Notes: a model not told the origin generated them from the sequence alone. A stretch of 64,000 nt of DNA from Ricordea florida (GCA_949710005.1 OX453272.1:25162391-25226390), one strand, 5' to 3'; counted from the stretch's first letter, positions 51,552 through 61,912 are shown. Made by a program: numbers and translations.

Positions 51552-54500
51552 ATGGAAGATTTAACCTACAAACAACTATACCAAATTGCTCGAGAGAACG
51601 ATATTGATGGTCGATCTAAATTGCGTCGCAAAACACAACTTATCGAAGCGCTGGGTGAAATAGGTATCATTACACTTGAAGATTTGGAAAATTATCGACA
51701 AAGACCTAGACTAATATTTCATGATAACCCAATTCCAACACCACCCACCCCAGCACCCAGAAAAAATATTCCTAACCAGAAGGAAAGACCTATCCCAGCA
51801 CCCAGAAAAAATATTCCTAACCAGAAGAAAAGACCTATCCCAGCCCCAAAAACAATGAATAAAAATTCAAAAGTGACAGAAAGAATAAAGTTTTTTGAAT
51901 CGCTTGAGGATACCAAACAATCGAAAAAACCCACAATAAAAAAAATATTCAAAAACTACAAAGTGGTAGACAGACAAAAGTTTTATGATTCGGTTACAGT
52001 TACCACTAATGAAAATATACCTAATAAACCCCAAAAGAATATAATTAAAACTTATAAAGTGGAAGACAGAAAAAAGTTTTATGAATCATTTAAAAATCTC
52101 ACAAATAAAAAAATCATCAAACCAATAAAAAATATACCCACCCCAACCCCACGCACTAAAAAACCTGAACCAAATAAACTACGACCCCCCACAACTTTTA
52201 TATTCACCCCAAATGAAAGGATTGAGGAAGATGACCCAAACACCCGCGAATTTAATGTTGATCTAAATAACAACTTATCAGAAATGATTTTAGACATAAT
52301 CAAACCTGAAATAGAGATGCGTACACAGCTTGTTTTCAGTTTTTCATCTAGAATACATCGAGGGGGAGGGGAAATATCTCCTTATCACAAATCATTTTAT
52401 AGTAAGTGGGCTTTTTCAAGTTTACCTGAAATTGAGGAATTTATTGAAACGTGTGAGGGAAAAAGGTTGGATTTGGAGAACACAAAAGTTTGGGATGGAT
52501 CATACTTACCAGCAACAGAGGTAGTTGAAACCCCCGGTATTTATCAAGGTAGAGTTGAGTTTACTGAAATACGGGTAAAAGTTATTCACAGCAATGAACC
52601 TTTAATGGGGTGTGGACCATTACCAGATTGGTTACGTAACAAGAAATGTATTCACGCCCTTGATAATTATGATAACAACCTATGTTTTTGGAATTGTCTA
52701 GCTGTTTACATGAACTATCGTGATGAGAAAAATAGACCTGCTGAGAAAACTACCATGAAGGCTTTAACACTAGCCCAAGATTATTACGGTAACCCAAAAA
52801 TGAAAGTTAAAAATGTGGAGAGGATGAAATTGGTTGAACTTGAGAATGTTGCTAAGAAGTTTTCTATTAACATCCGTGTATACGAACCAAAAAACCAAAA
52901 TGTTTGGATGTTAGTGTATGGTAAAGGTCGAATCAAAAAGAATTTGCCATGTTTAGATATTGGACTTTATGAAGGTCACTGTTTTTACATCAAAAATATA
53001 GAGATGTTAACTAAACTCTGGGAATGTTCTGGATGTCACAAAAGATTTAACAGACACGACAATTACAATAGACACTTTACAGAAAAAAGATGTTTAGGAG
53101 GAAAGACACAATTAATATGTAATGGAGAAAAGTTAAAACACATCATGAACAACTATGAAAAGGTTTTTTATGGAGGTAATACCCAATTTAGTTATACAGG
53201 GTGTCGATGGATAGAAGCACAATCAAAGAATATTGGTAAACACATTCATCACGCTCTCTGTGGGCATGGAGGTGAGCGGTTTGTGATGAAAGATGAAAAA
53301 AATTTGGTTGATGGATACGAGCCAGAGACTAATACAGTTTATCAATTCTATGGGTGTAAGTGGCACGGCTGCCCCTGTTCAAGTAACGATAAAACTAGAT
53401 ATAATGAAACCCTTGAAAGGGAAAAGATGATCAAAAAGTCTGGATATAAGGTTGTCTCTGTTTGGGAGCATGAAAAACCTGAATTAAGTAATATGTGGCT
53501 TGAAAAGAAATTTATACCATACGAACATTATATTATTTACGATTTTGAAGCAATACAACACAATCTTTCTCAACATATAACTGATGATTTAACTTTCACA
53601 CATAAACATATTCCAGTTAGTGTTGCCATAACCGACAGTTTAACAAACGAACCTACCTTTCTTGTAAATTCAAACCCCGATGAACTTATAAAAGACTTTG
53701 TTACAAATTTAGAAAAACGAAGGAAAATGATTGTAGAAAAAGTTCAAAAAGAACACCCATTACCTGATCAAGATTCTATTCCAAAGAAAGTTTTAGAAGA
53801 CTATAAAAAATGGTGCAATCAAGTTCCTGTTTTAGGATTCAATAGTGGAAAGTATGATATTAATATGATCAAAATGCATTTTGTAAAACACATGACCGAG
53901 CAAACTAAAGAGATGTTTGTTGCAAAGAAAGAGAATAACTATATGTTTTTGGAAACCCCCCATTTCAAATTCTTAGATGTAATGTCCTACTTAGCCCCTG
54001 GACTTTCTTTTGATAAGTGGTGTAAAGCAAATAACTGTGAAACCAAAAAACTTTCATTTTCATACGAGTGGTTGGATTGTCATGAAAAACTTTCTCACGT
54101 AGGTCCTGTGAAATATGAAGACTTTTACTCAAGCTTACATAAGAAAATAACAATATCTCCTGAAGAATATGAAGAATTTAAGATTGAATTTCAAAAGAGG
54201 GGTTGTGTTACCATAGAGGATTGGTTGAGAGAGTATAACCTACATGACGTTATTCCTTTCAAAGAAGCTTTAGAAAAAACACTAGCGTTATATTATCCAG
54301 ATAAAATTGATATATTAAAAGATGCTGTATCAATCCCAAGTGTCTCAATGAAGTATGTTCTAAATAAATACCAAAAAATGAGAAAAAAGGGGGATCCTGA
54401 ATTATTTGCTCCCGGTAAACCTTGCTTTCATAAATGTGAGGGTATTTGTAGAAAAAAGTTATATAAAAAGTTTTGTGAAAAATGCCACAAGATAAAGAAA

Positions 54501-56052
54501 GAATGTACCACATGCCCAAAAAACAAGATTTATATACTCTTGAAAACTGGTATGGTTGGAGGTCCTAGTATTGTGTTTATCCGATATGTAGAGATAGGTA
54601 AAACAAAGATTCGCCCCCATAAATATAAATTTCCAAAAAAATGTGCGCGTGTCGTTGGTTATGATGCAAACGGGTTATATCTTTTCGCGTTAGGTCAAGA
54701 AATGCCATGCGGTAAAGAAGAATATATTGAGGTTGAAAATCCAACAGATCCTGAATATGTTAAGAAGATTTGCGATGATATTCTCGCTAACAATCTTTTT
54801 GGATTTTGTCAAGTTGATATAAATGTCCCTGAAAATCTCAAAGAAAAATTTGAAGAGTTCTCACCGCTATTTGTTGTAGACAGTGTTCCACAAGATCTAG
54901 TACCAGAACATATGAAAGAATATAAAAAAGCTACAGGGAGAAAAACTCTAAAAGACTCTAAAAAATTGCTTGGGGTGACTAAGGCAAAGAATATCTTGTT
55001 ATATACACCTCTATTGAAATGGTATCTTAATCATGGTTTGGAGGTGACAGCTATACATAAGATTTTGAAATATGAATCAGGAAGACCTTTTGAATGGTTT
55101 TCAGAAGAAGTGAGTAACGCACGAAGAGATGGTGATATTGAGGTTATGGTTGAAAAGTTAAGTAAAGCTGTTAATGAAAACAAGAGAGATGATGTCGACA
55201 CTATTATTAATGAATTAAAACAATTCCCTGATGTAGTACCATTTATTGAAGAGAACAAAGAACTTAATGTGTTGGTTGAAAAACTTGCTTGTAAGTATAA
55301 AGGTTGCAAAGAACTGGGTGATACTTACAAACTAAAAGGAAATTCAGTCTATGGAAAAATGATAGAAGATCTAGAAAGACACATGAACACAAGATATACT
55401 CAAGACGAAAAAGAGATTGATAATATATATAATAATAAAATAAATAAATGGAACATATGAAATGGTGGAACGAAAAAGCCAGGTAAACATAACTAGACCT
55501 TATCAATGTGGTATCGCGGTATATCAATTGGCTAAACTTCGGATGTTAGAATTTTACTATGATTTTCTTGATAAATATGTAGATAGAAAGGATTTTGAAC
55601 TGATTCAAATGGATACGGATAGTTTTTACATGGCCCTTTCAGATGAAAACTTGGATAATATTATAAAACCTAAAATGGAAAAAGAATATTTTAATGGGGG
55701 AAAAGAAAAATTCCTTTCAACATCAAAATTCCACGACAAAACCCCAGGGCTGTTCAAGAAAGAGTTTGAAGAAACAAGAATGATTGCACTTTCATCAAAA
55801 TGTTATTACGCAGAAGATGAGAATGGAAAAACAAAGTTTAGTTGTAAAGGAATCACCCAAAAACAAAACGATATGACATGGAATCGATACTATGAAGCTT
55901 TGAACGGGTCGATGGATATGGCACAAAATACTGGCTTTAGAGTTAACAACAATCAAATTGTGACATATAACCAAATTAAAAAGGGGTTGAGCGCATATTA
56001 TGATAAACGAATAGTTGCAGAAGATGGAATTCACACATACCCTTTGTATTAG
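51552..56052 (+). pseudogene. Protein-primed type B DNA polymerase gene, frameshifted
   Basis: The first frame (51552-55460, 1302 codons) holds the SAP-like start, the linker with PTPAPR, PIPAPR and PTPTPR motifs, the Cys/His domain (LCFWNCL; YEGHCFYI), the C2H2 finger, the Vsr-like segment (YQFYGCKWHGC), the exonuclease (YDFEAIQ) and palm motifs A (YDANGLYLF) and B (KLKGNSVYG). It stops at a TGA in 55458-55460. The second frame (from 55462 to 56052, 196 codons) carries motif C (MDTDSF) and the C-terminus. Compared with element 1, about 20 residues are lost around an AT-rich TAATATATATAATAATAAAA tract at 55419-55450, with a frame change. The split separates motif B from motif C, so a working enzyme is unlikely. 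Confidence 0.9.
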
Positions 56053-56053
56053 A

Positions 56054-57034
56054 TTATTTCAAAACAGAATCGGGTGGTAGTTCAGTATCATAAGGTATAA
56101 TCTGTAACTCTTCCCTTACAAAACCACGTCTGGGCCCATCTACTAAATAATATAAAATTGGCTGATTGGATGAAACCACACTCCTAGAAATATCATAAAC
56201 CTGAATACTCCAAATAGGATCCGTAGCTCGCCTTCGTTCTCCACCCTCAAGTTCACCAGGAGCGAGTAAGTATCTAACCCTAACCTCAATTGGCAGCCTA
56301 ACTTCATCAAGTCCAACAACTCTCTTATACTTTTTTGTTTCGATATCAACCTCTTTCAGTTTTATAGCTTTATCAGGTTCTTTACCGGTTAATCTCGTTG
56401 GTGTGTTATTCAAAGTTTTCAAAATATCTGGTAATCGCTTCACCCACACTCTAGACCTTTCATCACTAATCATTTCTTGGGCATATTGATGACTAAATAA
56501 TCGTTCACTTAATGTTCTATTTGCTCTTTCAACAAATGCTTGAGCTCTATGGTTTCCAGCTTCACTTCTTTGAATGTTTACATTATGTCTATCCATAAGT
56601 TTTGTCACAACACCCATAAATTCTCTTCCAGGATCAACAATTAATGTTTTAGGATATTTTAACTTTCTGGAATATATTTTTTCAAAAGCTTTGGATATCT
56701 CATGACTTTCTTTTGATGTTAATGGTTCTGCATCTTTATATCGACTAGCTACATCAATCACAACCAATGCATATCGATATGTTTTTCTTCCAACTCTATC
56801 ATGTGGTAAAAATAATAAATCCCCTTGGTGAATCTGATTCGGTTTATCCACAGTCCAGTGCGGTCTAGGTATATATTTTGGAGCTGGTAGATAGATTTGC
56901 CATATTGCCTGTTTCTCAAGCCATTGTTTAGCCTCATCTTCACTAACTTTTGCTTTTTCAGCTAATTTAGGAATTGCAGAATATCCTTTCCAATATCCAT
57001 CAGTTGAATAATATATTTTTGATAAGTAACTCAT
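56054..57034 (-). CDS. RVE-family integrase, intact
   Basis: 326 residues, the same length as the element 1 enzyme, with few substitutions. The triad is conserved: D72 (HQGDLLFL), D134 (IVDPGREF), E169 (AFVERANR). The C-terminal SH3-like tail is present (VRVRYLLAPGELEGGERRRA, DPIWSIQVYDIS). The start codon at 57034 faces the capsid gene 34 bp away, and the stop is next to the polymerase stop. Confidence 0.95.
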   Translation of the reverse strand: MSYLSKIYYSTDGYWKGYSAIPKLAEKAKVSEDEAKQWLEKQAIWQIYLPAPKYIPRPHWTVDKPNQIHQGDLLFLPHDRVGRKTYRYALVVIDVASRYKDAEPLTSKESHEISKAFEKIYSRKLKYPKTLIVDPGREFMGVVTKLMDRHNVNIQRSEAGNHRAQAFVERANRTLSERLFSHQYAQEMISDERSRVWVKRLPDILKTLNNTPTRLTGKEPDKAIKLKEVDIETKKYKRVVGLDEVRLPIEVRVRYLLAPGELEGGERRRATDPIWSIQVYDISRSVVSSNQPILYYLVDGPRRGFVREELQIIPYDTELPPDSVLK

Positions 57035-57043
57035 TTAAAGATT
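57034..57043 (+). promoter_or_regulatory. TTTAAAGATT, putative Polinton promoter motif (capsid gene)
   Basis: 25 nt before the ATG at 57069, in the short region shared with the integrase gene. Its first base overlaps the integrase start codon. Confidence 0.75.
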
Positions 57044-57068
57044 AATCAAAGTATCTTATAAATTAAAT

Positions 57069-58301
57069 ATGACAACCGCATCTGAAAAAATTAACCCAAA
57101 CAGGATTCCAAGAGAGCCATTTGGTTTGAAAGCAGAATCAACACTTAATAGAATTACTCTCAATCCATCCTCTGCTAATCCTGGAGAAACACTATATATA
57201 AATATTCCAAAACTTTCTGAGAATTTAGTGATTGTACCTGGAAGTGTATCTCTACTATTTGACTTGGATGTTGATGGGCATGCAAATAACACACTCGTGA
57301 ATAATGTAGGTAGTAATCTTGTATCTAGACTTAGGGTTCTTTTTGGTGGTGAAACATTACAGGATACTCAAAGATACGATCTATTTAAAACCTATCATGA
57401 TTTATTTTTACCAGATGAAGATCGTGGGGATAGATTAAAACAAGGTATTTCTTCTGAAAATATGAGGAAGCTCAGGACAAATGCAGGTGATAAGAAAACA
57501 CAAGATGTTAAGGAAGTGGCTCTTGCATCAGTACATAACACCAAGTATCATATTCCACTAAATCATCCTATTCTAAACGATCACGGAGTTTTCTATCCAA
57601 GGGCATTAGATCATCAACTAATCTTTGAGATTACACTGGCTCCAGTTAATGATATTGTTATTTATTCTGACACGACCAAGACTCCGACATATTCAATCAA
57701 AAACCTTGAGTTGGAATATTCTTGTATTTCAAGCGAATACTTAGCTCGTGAGGCTCAGGCGGCTTATCAGGTTGGTAAAGGATTCTTTTATGAAAATGTC
57801 ACTCTACACAAAACTTTTACCATATCCTTGGGCGGTGATAGTGTTATAAATCAGCATATTAATCTACCTAGAAGATCAATGACGGGGATATTATGTTTGT
57901 TTACATTACCCAGCGCTGCAGGAGCACGTAACTCTGAGTTTTTTTACAATCCAGGTATCACCTCGATCAATATAGATGTTGATGGTGTACCAAATCGTTT
58001 ATACTCTAAGGGAATGATACCATCAGACCTCTGGGAGTCGGTAAAGAAACGTTTCGGAAGAGAGAGTGTAAAGGAAAAGGATTTTTATGCTGATAAGTTT
58101 GCTCTGTGGATTGATATGAGAACTCACCCTGATAATGGTATTCATGGAGGGGGTCTAGCCTTAAATAATGCGCAAGATGGTGTAAAAATAGAAATTAAAA
58201 GAAAACAAAGTGGATCTGGTACAATAACCTGTTATATGTTTGTTGTAGCTGATGCAATGATGGAGATTATGAATTCAAACTTACATTCGATAAAGTACTA
58301 G
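57069..58301 (+). CDS. Major capsid protein (double jelly-roll), intact
   Basis: 410 residues, a usual length range for Polinton capsid proteins with two jelly-roll domains. Recognisable blocks: GSVSLLFDLDVDGHANNTLV, NVGSNLVSRLRVLFGGETLQ, IKNLELEYSCISSEYLAREA, GKGFFYENV, VINQHINLPRRSMTGILCLF, GITSINIDVDGVPNRLYSKG and the C-terminal YMFVVADAMMEIMNSNLHSI. It would form the hexon-like capsomer of a particle. The element 1 copy has lost about 40 bp in the first third. It is followed by the ATPase gene after 48 bp. The presence of capsid and ATPase genes is why Polintons are regarded as virus-like. Confidence 0.93.
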   Translation: MTTASEKINPNRIPREPFGLKAESTLNRITLNPSSANPGETLYINIPKLSENLVIVPGSVSLLFDLDVDGHANNTLVNNVGSNLVSRLRVLFGGETLQDTQRYDLFKTYHDLFLPDEDRGDRLKQGISSENMRKLRTNAGDKKTQDVKEVALASVHNTKYHIPLNHPILNDHGVFYPRALDHQLIFEITLAPVNDIVIYSDTTKTPTYSIKNLELEYSCISSEYLAREAQAAYQVGKGFFYENVTLHKTFTISLGGDSVINQHINLPRRSMTGILCLFTLPSAAGARNSEFFYNPGITSINIDVDGVPNRLYSKGMIPSDLWESVKKRFGRESVKEKDFYADKFALWIDMRTHPDNGIHGGGLALNNAQDGVKIEIKRKQSGSGTITCYMFVVADAMMEIMNSNLHSIKY

Positions 58302-58349
58302 TTTACATGAAATTTAACTTAAAAAAACTGATGTTATAATACAAAAATT

Positions 58350-58976
58350 ATGGAAGAATTGAGAGATAAAGTTCCTTTTCATTGTATAATAACCGGTCCA
58401 ACAAATTGTGGAAAGACAAAGTACATCATAGATCAGCTAAGAGGGCCATTCCAAAAAGTTTTTGAATATATTGTTCTAATATGCCCAACTTTTTCTAAAA
58501 ATAAAACCTATCATAATTTTGCTAATAAAGATAAACATTTCTATGTATTATCACCCGATGCTAGTAATATTGATGAGATTAACGAGTTATTAACTGATTG
58601 TCAAACTTTATTCTCTGGAACAAATACACTAATAATTTTAGACGATTGTGCTGTTTCGAATGATCTGAAGAAACGATCTAACAAGTTTATAGATCTAGCA
58701 TTTTCTGGAAGACATCATGGTTTATCAGTTTGGGTTCTCACTCAGCAATTAACATCGATAGCAAAACCATTCCGTGAAAATGTAGCTTGTGTGGTCTCAT
58801 TCCATAATCCATCACAGAAAGGTATGAAGATGCTTTTCGAAGATTATGGAGGTGATTTAGACTCTGAAACTAGTAAAAAGTTTGTACAACTCCTGAAAAC
58901 TGAAAAATATTCTAGACTATGTTTGTGTTTACGTTATCCATTCCAATGTTATTTAGAGATTCCTGCGGTGATTTAA
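58350..58976 (+). CDS. Packaging ATPase (FtsK/HerA, A32-like), intact
   Basis: 208 residues; Walker A GPTNCGKT (16-23) and Walker B LIILDD (94-99), with the same length as the element 1 copy and about seven substitutions. The stop TAA lies inside the variant promoter motif TTTAAAAGAATC of the next gene. Upstream the motif is degenerate (TTAACTTAAAAAAAC). Confidence 0.93.
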   Translation: MEELRDKVPFHCIITGPTNCGKTKYIIDQLRGPFQKVFEYIVLICPTFSKNKTYHNFANKDKHFYVLSPDASNIDEINELLTDCQTLFSGTNTLIILDDCAVSNDLKKRSNKFIDLAFSGRHHGLSVWVLTQQLTSIAKPFRENVACVVSFHNPSQKGMKMLFEDYGGDLDSETSKKFVQLLKTEKYSRLCLCLRYPFQCYLEIPAVI

Positions 58977-58983
58977 AAGAATC
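58972..58983 (+). promoter_or_regulatory. TTTAAAAGAATC, variant promoter motif
   Basis: 24 nt before the ATG at 59008; it overlaps the ATPase stop codon. Confidence 0.65.
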
Positions 58984-59007
58984 TATGTTTTATTACAAAA
59001 TTAAAAT

Positions 59008-59529
59008 ATGACAGAAGTTGAAGATTATATTGAAGAAACAAAAGATGAGGTAAAAGATGAGGTAAAATATAATGATGATATTGAAATCAAACAAGAATCA
59101 CTAGCCATTCTCGCATCTCTTGGAACTACAAAGGAATATTTAGGTGTTGATATGAGTCTAGGTGATATTAAGAAACTCACAGAAAAAGACATTGAAAAAT
59201 ATTATAATAGATATCAGGCAGTATTGGGTAAGAAAATTAGTGGTGGATTAGTAGATTCATCTCTTCAATTAGTTTCTCAAGTAATTTCTTACATGGTTCC
59301 TGTAGATGATATGGAAGCTCTTTGTAAAGATTTGAAGAATGATGAGTTGGTTAATCGTGAACTTACAAACTTTGTAGGTCTATTAGCATTAAAAGGTGGA
59401 AGATTGGTAGCACTTGCTAGCGGGCTATTTCAGGTTGCTAAACACATTAAAATCAACAAAATACAAGAAGTTTCAAGTACAATTACAGATGATTCTAACA
59501 AAACTGAGCAGGTCGCTGAGCACAACTGA
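59008..59529 (+). CDS. Conserved Polinton protein, 173 residues
   Basis: Homologue of the 203-residue protein of element 1, without its four short insertions: an acidic start, then IKQESLAILASLGTTKEYLG, LTEKDIEKYYNRYQAVLGKK, LVDSSLQLVSQVISYMVPVD, DELVNRELTNFVGLLALKGG and LVALASGLFQVAKHIKI. It is mostly helical with a hydrophobic second half. Role unknown; it belongs to the structural block. Its last codons, together with the following promoter, are duplicated about 245 bp downstream. Confidence 0.85.
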   Translation: MTEVEDYIEETKDEVKDEVKYNDDIEIKQESLAILASLGTTKEYLGVDMSLGDIKKLTEKDIEKYYNRYQAVLGKKISGGLVDSSLQLVSQVISYMVPVDDMEALCKDLKNDELVNRELTNFVGLLALKGGRLVALASGLFQVAKHIKINKIQEVSSTITDDSNKTEQVAEHN

Positions 59530-59539
59530 TTTAAAGATT
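59530..59539 (+). promoter_or_regulatory. TTTAAAGATT, putative Polinton promoter motif
   Basis: 22 nt before the ATG at 59562. Confidence 0.75.
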
Positions 59540-59561
59540 ATTTACTTTGTTAAATAAAATA

Positions 59562-59759
59562 ATGGTAAAAGAAGTTGTTGAAAAAATTACATTATATCCT
59601 ATACCTGAAAAGAAAGAGTTAGATCCTAAAATGGTTGAGGCTGCTATAAGAATAATAGAATATAAAAAAGAAAAAGTTAGGGAAATGAAACGTGAAGCTG
59701 AGAGACTAAGCAGAAAAAGAAAAATACAAGATGATTCTAACAAAACTGAGCACAACTGA
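59562..59759 (+). CDS. Small basic protein, partial duplicate of the next gene
   Basis: 65 codons from the first ATG (59562); the in-frame TTG at 59547 is not a likely start. The N-terminus (VVEKITLYPIPEKKELDPKM, then a charged helix REMKREAERLSRKRK) resembles the first half of the next protein (VEQITIDPPT..., REMKREKEQA). The last residues (DDSNKTEHN) copy the end of the previous gene. It thus looks like the product of a tandem duplication spanning a gene end, a promoter and the start of the next gene, followed by divergence. It lacks the membrane span of its neighbour. No counterpart exists in element 1. It may or may not be functional. Confidence 0.65.
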   Translation: MVKEVVEKITLYPIPEKKELDPKMVEAAIRIIEYKKEKVREMKREAERLSRKRKIQDDSNKTEHN

Positions 59760-59769
59760 TTTAAAGATT
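59760..59769 (+). promoter_or_regulatory. TTTAAAGATT, putative Polinton promoter motif
   Basis: 25 nt before the ATG at 59795; it is the duplicated twin of 59530-59539. Confidence 0.75.
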
Positions 59770-59794
59770 CTTTACTTTGTGAAATAAAATAATA

Positions 59795-60211
59795 ATGTCA
59801 GAAGAAGCTGTTGAACAAATTACAATTGATCCACCTACTAATACTAAAAATAAGAAAGCCGTTAAAGAGAAAGATCCTAAAAAGGTTGCAGCTGGTAAGG
59901 CACTAGCAGAACGTAACAAAAAAGCTAGAGAAGCGTTAGCCAGGGAAATGAAACGAGAAAAGGAACAAGCTGAAACCAAACATGAAGAAAATTCAAACCA
60001 AGAGAGTGAATCCAAAGCATGGATTCCAGAGCTATCTTTTGCAACTGTATTATCGATTGTCGGAATAGGGTTTACAGCATTTGATATGTTTATGAGATAT
60101 TATAAAAACAGAATACCTGATTTATCACAAGTTCCGACTAAAGTTCCACTCTCAAATATTCCCGGACCACAACCACCACCCACACACATTCCAAAAATAG
60201 GAATGTTATAA
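59795..60211 (+). CDS. Basic coiled-coil protein with one membrane span
   Basis: 138 residues: a basic start (EKDPKKVAAGKALAERNKKA), a charged helix (REALAREMKREKEQAETKHE), the membrane segment WIPELSFATVLSIVGIGFTA with FDMFMRYY, and a proline-rich tail (GPQPPPTHIPKIGML). It is the homologue of the 156-residue protein of element 1 without the hairpin-derived residues. Probably virion or membrane associated; function unproven. Confidence 0.83.
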   Translation: MSEEAVEQITIDPPTNTKNKKAVKEKDPKKVAAGKALAERNKKAREALAREMKREKEQAETKHEENSNQESESKAWIPELSFATVLSIVGIGFTAFDMFMRYYKNRIPDLSQVPTKVPLSNIPGPQPPPTHIPKIGML

Positions 60212-60220
60212 GGAAAGTAG

Positions 60221-60230
60221 TTTAAAGATT
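60221..60230 (+). promoter_or_regulatory. TTTAAAGATT, putative Polinton promoter motif
   Basis: 22 nt before the ATG at 60253. Confidence 0.75.
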
Positions 60231-60252
60231 TCTTACTGTTTAGTAAAAAATT

Positions 60253-60471
60253 ATGTCAACTGAAAACAAACTTGTGAAAACTGTTACTGATTCAGCAGTC
60301 CTTATCGGATTAGCAGCTGGAGTTGGATATGTGGCTAAAAAGGCTATGAAAGAATCATTCATGAACGATCCATCCTCAAGTATTACAAATTATGCTAAAT
60401 GGGTAGCTGTATTGTCAGGTAGTATGTACCTAAAAACATATTTAGAGGATCAAAAGATTTTGCCAACTTAA
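60253..60471 (+). CDS. Small conserved Polinton membrane protein, 72 residues
   Basis: Two hydrophobic stretches (SAVLIGLAAGVGYVAKKA and WVAVLSGSMYLKTYL) are separated by NDPSSSITNYAK. It is almost identical to the element 1 copy (41682-41900), showing strong constraint or recent common origin. Its stop codon is part of the CTTAAAGATT motif of the next gene. Confidence 0.85.
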   Translation: MSTENKLVKTVTDSAVLIGLAAGVGYVAKKAMKESFMNDPSSSITNYAKWVAVLSGSMYLKTYLEDQKILPT

Positions 60472-60476
60472 AGATT
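60467..60476 (+). promoter_or_regulatory. CTTAAAGATT, putative Polinton promoter motif
   Basis: 18 nt before the ATG at 60495. Confidence 0.65.
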
Positions 60477-60494
60477 TTACATATTGACTAACAA

Positions 60495-60887
60495 ATGGCA
60501 ACAATAGCAATGATGGTTGGAGGAGCTATTTTGAATGCGACTACATTCGTTGGCGGATCATATCTTGCAAAATATCTCTCAGGTGATAAAACAGATGCAG
60601 AACGAATACGGCATGATAAGGCATTAGAAAAATATCAAAAAGATTATGCTACATATCAGGAAAAGAGACAGAATCTCATTGATTGGAAAGTACAACAAAA
60701 GGATGATAAATACCAGGCCTCAAAAAATATTTCTAATACAGATGAAGCTTTGAAATTGTATAGTCAAATGCATGAACCAAAATTCTCTGATTATTATAGA
60801 CCTAGTGACAATCAAAAGATGGGTGAAATGGCATATGTAGGTGGTGGTATGTTAGCCTTGGGTTATATGACTAGTAAATTATTTTAG
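60495..60887 (+). CDS. Conserved Polinton membrane protein, 130 residues
   Basis: A hydrophobic start (MATIAMMVGGAILNATTFVG), a charged helix (ERIRHDKALEKYQKDYATYQ), EPKFSDYYRPSDNQKMGEMA and a hydrophobic end (YVGGGMLALGYMTSKLF). It has the same length and layout as 41222-41614 of element 1. The role is unknown; two membrane segments suggest an internal virion membrane or a host membrane location. Confidence 0.85.
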   Translation: MATIAMMVGGAILNATTFVGGSYLAKYLSGDKTDAERIRHDKALEKYQKDYATYQEKRQNLIDWKVQQKDDKYQASKNISNTDEALKLYSQMHEPKFSDYYRPSDNQKMGEMAYVGGGMLALGYMTSKLF

Positions 60888-60905
60888 TAAAGTGTGTGTG
60901 ATCAG

Positions 60906-60915
60906 TTTAAAGATT
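60906..60915 (+). promoter_or_regulatory. TTTAAAGATT, putative Polinton promoter motif
   Basis: 22 nt before the ATG at 60938. Confidence 0.75.
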
Positions 60916-60937
60916 TCTTACTAATTGGTAAAAAATC

Positions 60938-61168
60938 ATGGCAGAAGGTGGAGAATTACCAGATATTGACCCCTTTGGTGTAGGGGAAGAAAACGAACAA
61001 GAACATCATGATGATTTTAATGAAGGTGACGTACTACTTGGTAGAAAGCCATCACCAAAAAGAGTTATAATAAAATCATCCACAACTAAGGGTGCCAGAC
61101 CTAAAACCAAATCAGGATATACACAATTACCAAGTGAAGAGATAGAGATGAATGATATGGAGATTTAA
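60938..61168 (+). CDS. Acidic protein, upstream part of a gene split by an in-frame stop
   Basis: 76 codons ending in TAA at 61166-61168. The reading frame then continues open through 61271 (111 codons after the start, same frame) to 61912, and the residues just after the stop (DEAWTNILKKFPKAKPNFLF) correspond to ALQDIKSLFPEFKPL in element 1's single upstream frame. So the stop interrupts a once longer protein, or the stop is read through. The stop lies in a TTTAAAGAAA word resembling the promoter motif. Confidence 0.65.
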   Translation: MAEGGELPDIDPFGVGEENEQEHHDDFNEGDVLLGRKPSPKRVIIKSSTTKGARPKTKSGYTQLPSEEIEMNDMEI

Positions 61169-61270
61169 AGAAACAAAGATGAAGCCTGGACTAATATTTT
61201 AAAAAAATTCCCAAAGGCTAAACCTAATTTTCTTTTCAAATACAATGAATGGGGTAAAATCGAAGTTAAA

Positions 61271-61912
61271 ATGATTGGTTCAAATCCAAGATATAAATGG
61301 CATTTTTTATTCAATAAATATGGCGAACTGAACAAAGGAGTACCAGATACAATTAGAAACTATTTAGGTCGTACAGCAGCGCAAATTCTTGAAGATAATG
61401 CTCTTGAGAACGCTAACGATGAAGAAGAGATTGCAAAACTTAAAGATGAAGAAAAATTCATTATGAACAAAGCTCTTGAGGGACCTGAGGACCGTGCGCG
61501 ATTAGAGGATATAGCTAATGAAATTGGTGATCGTGAACAAAATAGGGCTAACCGGGAGCGTGAGAATGAGAGAATGCAGGAAGGAATGTCATTAAGAGAG
61601 CGGGTAAAGGCTATCTTCAAAAAGTATGGTTTTACAGTCTTTGCTGTTGTTAGTGCTGTAGGTGTAGTTATTGGTGTTATCGTTTCTAATCTTTCTAAAG
61701 GTCTAACAACATTAGGTAAAGGTGTTGGTAATGGGTTGAAATCTATTGGTAAGAAACTCGGTGAAATATTACCTGGAATGGTTGGAGCTATCGTTAGCTT
61801 TCTTTTCAAAACAGCAGGTGAGGTTATTGGATTTTTAGGTAAGAACGCTTGGTTGTTGATAATGGCTGTGGTTCTATATTTTGTGGAACAGTTTAAAAAG
61901 AAGAGGAAGTAA
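61271..61912 (+). CDS. Coiled-coil membrane protein, downstream part of the split gene
   Basis: 213 codons from the first downstream ATG. The start (YKWHFLFNKYGELNKGVPDT) is followed by a charged helical stretch and then the conserved C-terminus LRERVKAIFKKYGFTVFAVV, GVVIGVIVSNLSKGLT, KLGEILPGMVGAIVSFLFKT and AWLLIMAVVLYFVEQF with three hydrophobic spans. The C-terminal 100 residues match element 1 almost exactly, whereas the coiled-coil half is different, which suggests exchange of the N-terminal half by recombination. It could be translated from its own ATG. Probable membrane or virion protein. Confidence 0.75.
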   Translation: MIGSNPRYKWHFLFNKYGELNKGVPDTIRNYLGRTAAQILEDNALENANDEEEIAKLKDEEKFIMNKALEGPEDRARLEDIANEIGDREQNRANRERENERMQEGMSLRERVKAIFKKYGFTVFAVVSAVGVVIGVIVSNLSKGLTTLGKGVGNGLKSIGKKLGEILPGMVGAIVSFLFKTAGEVIGFLGKNAWLLIMAVVLYFVEQFKKKRK

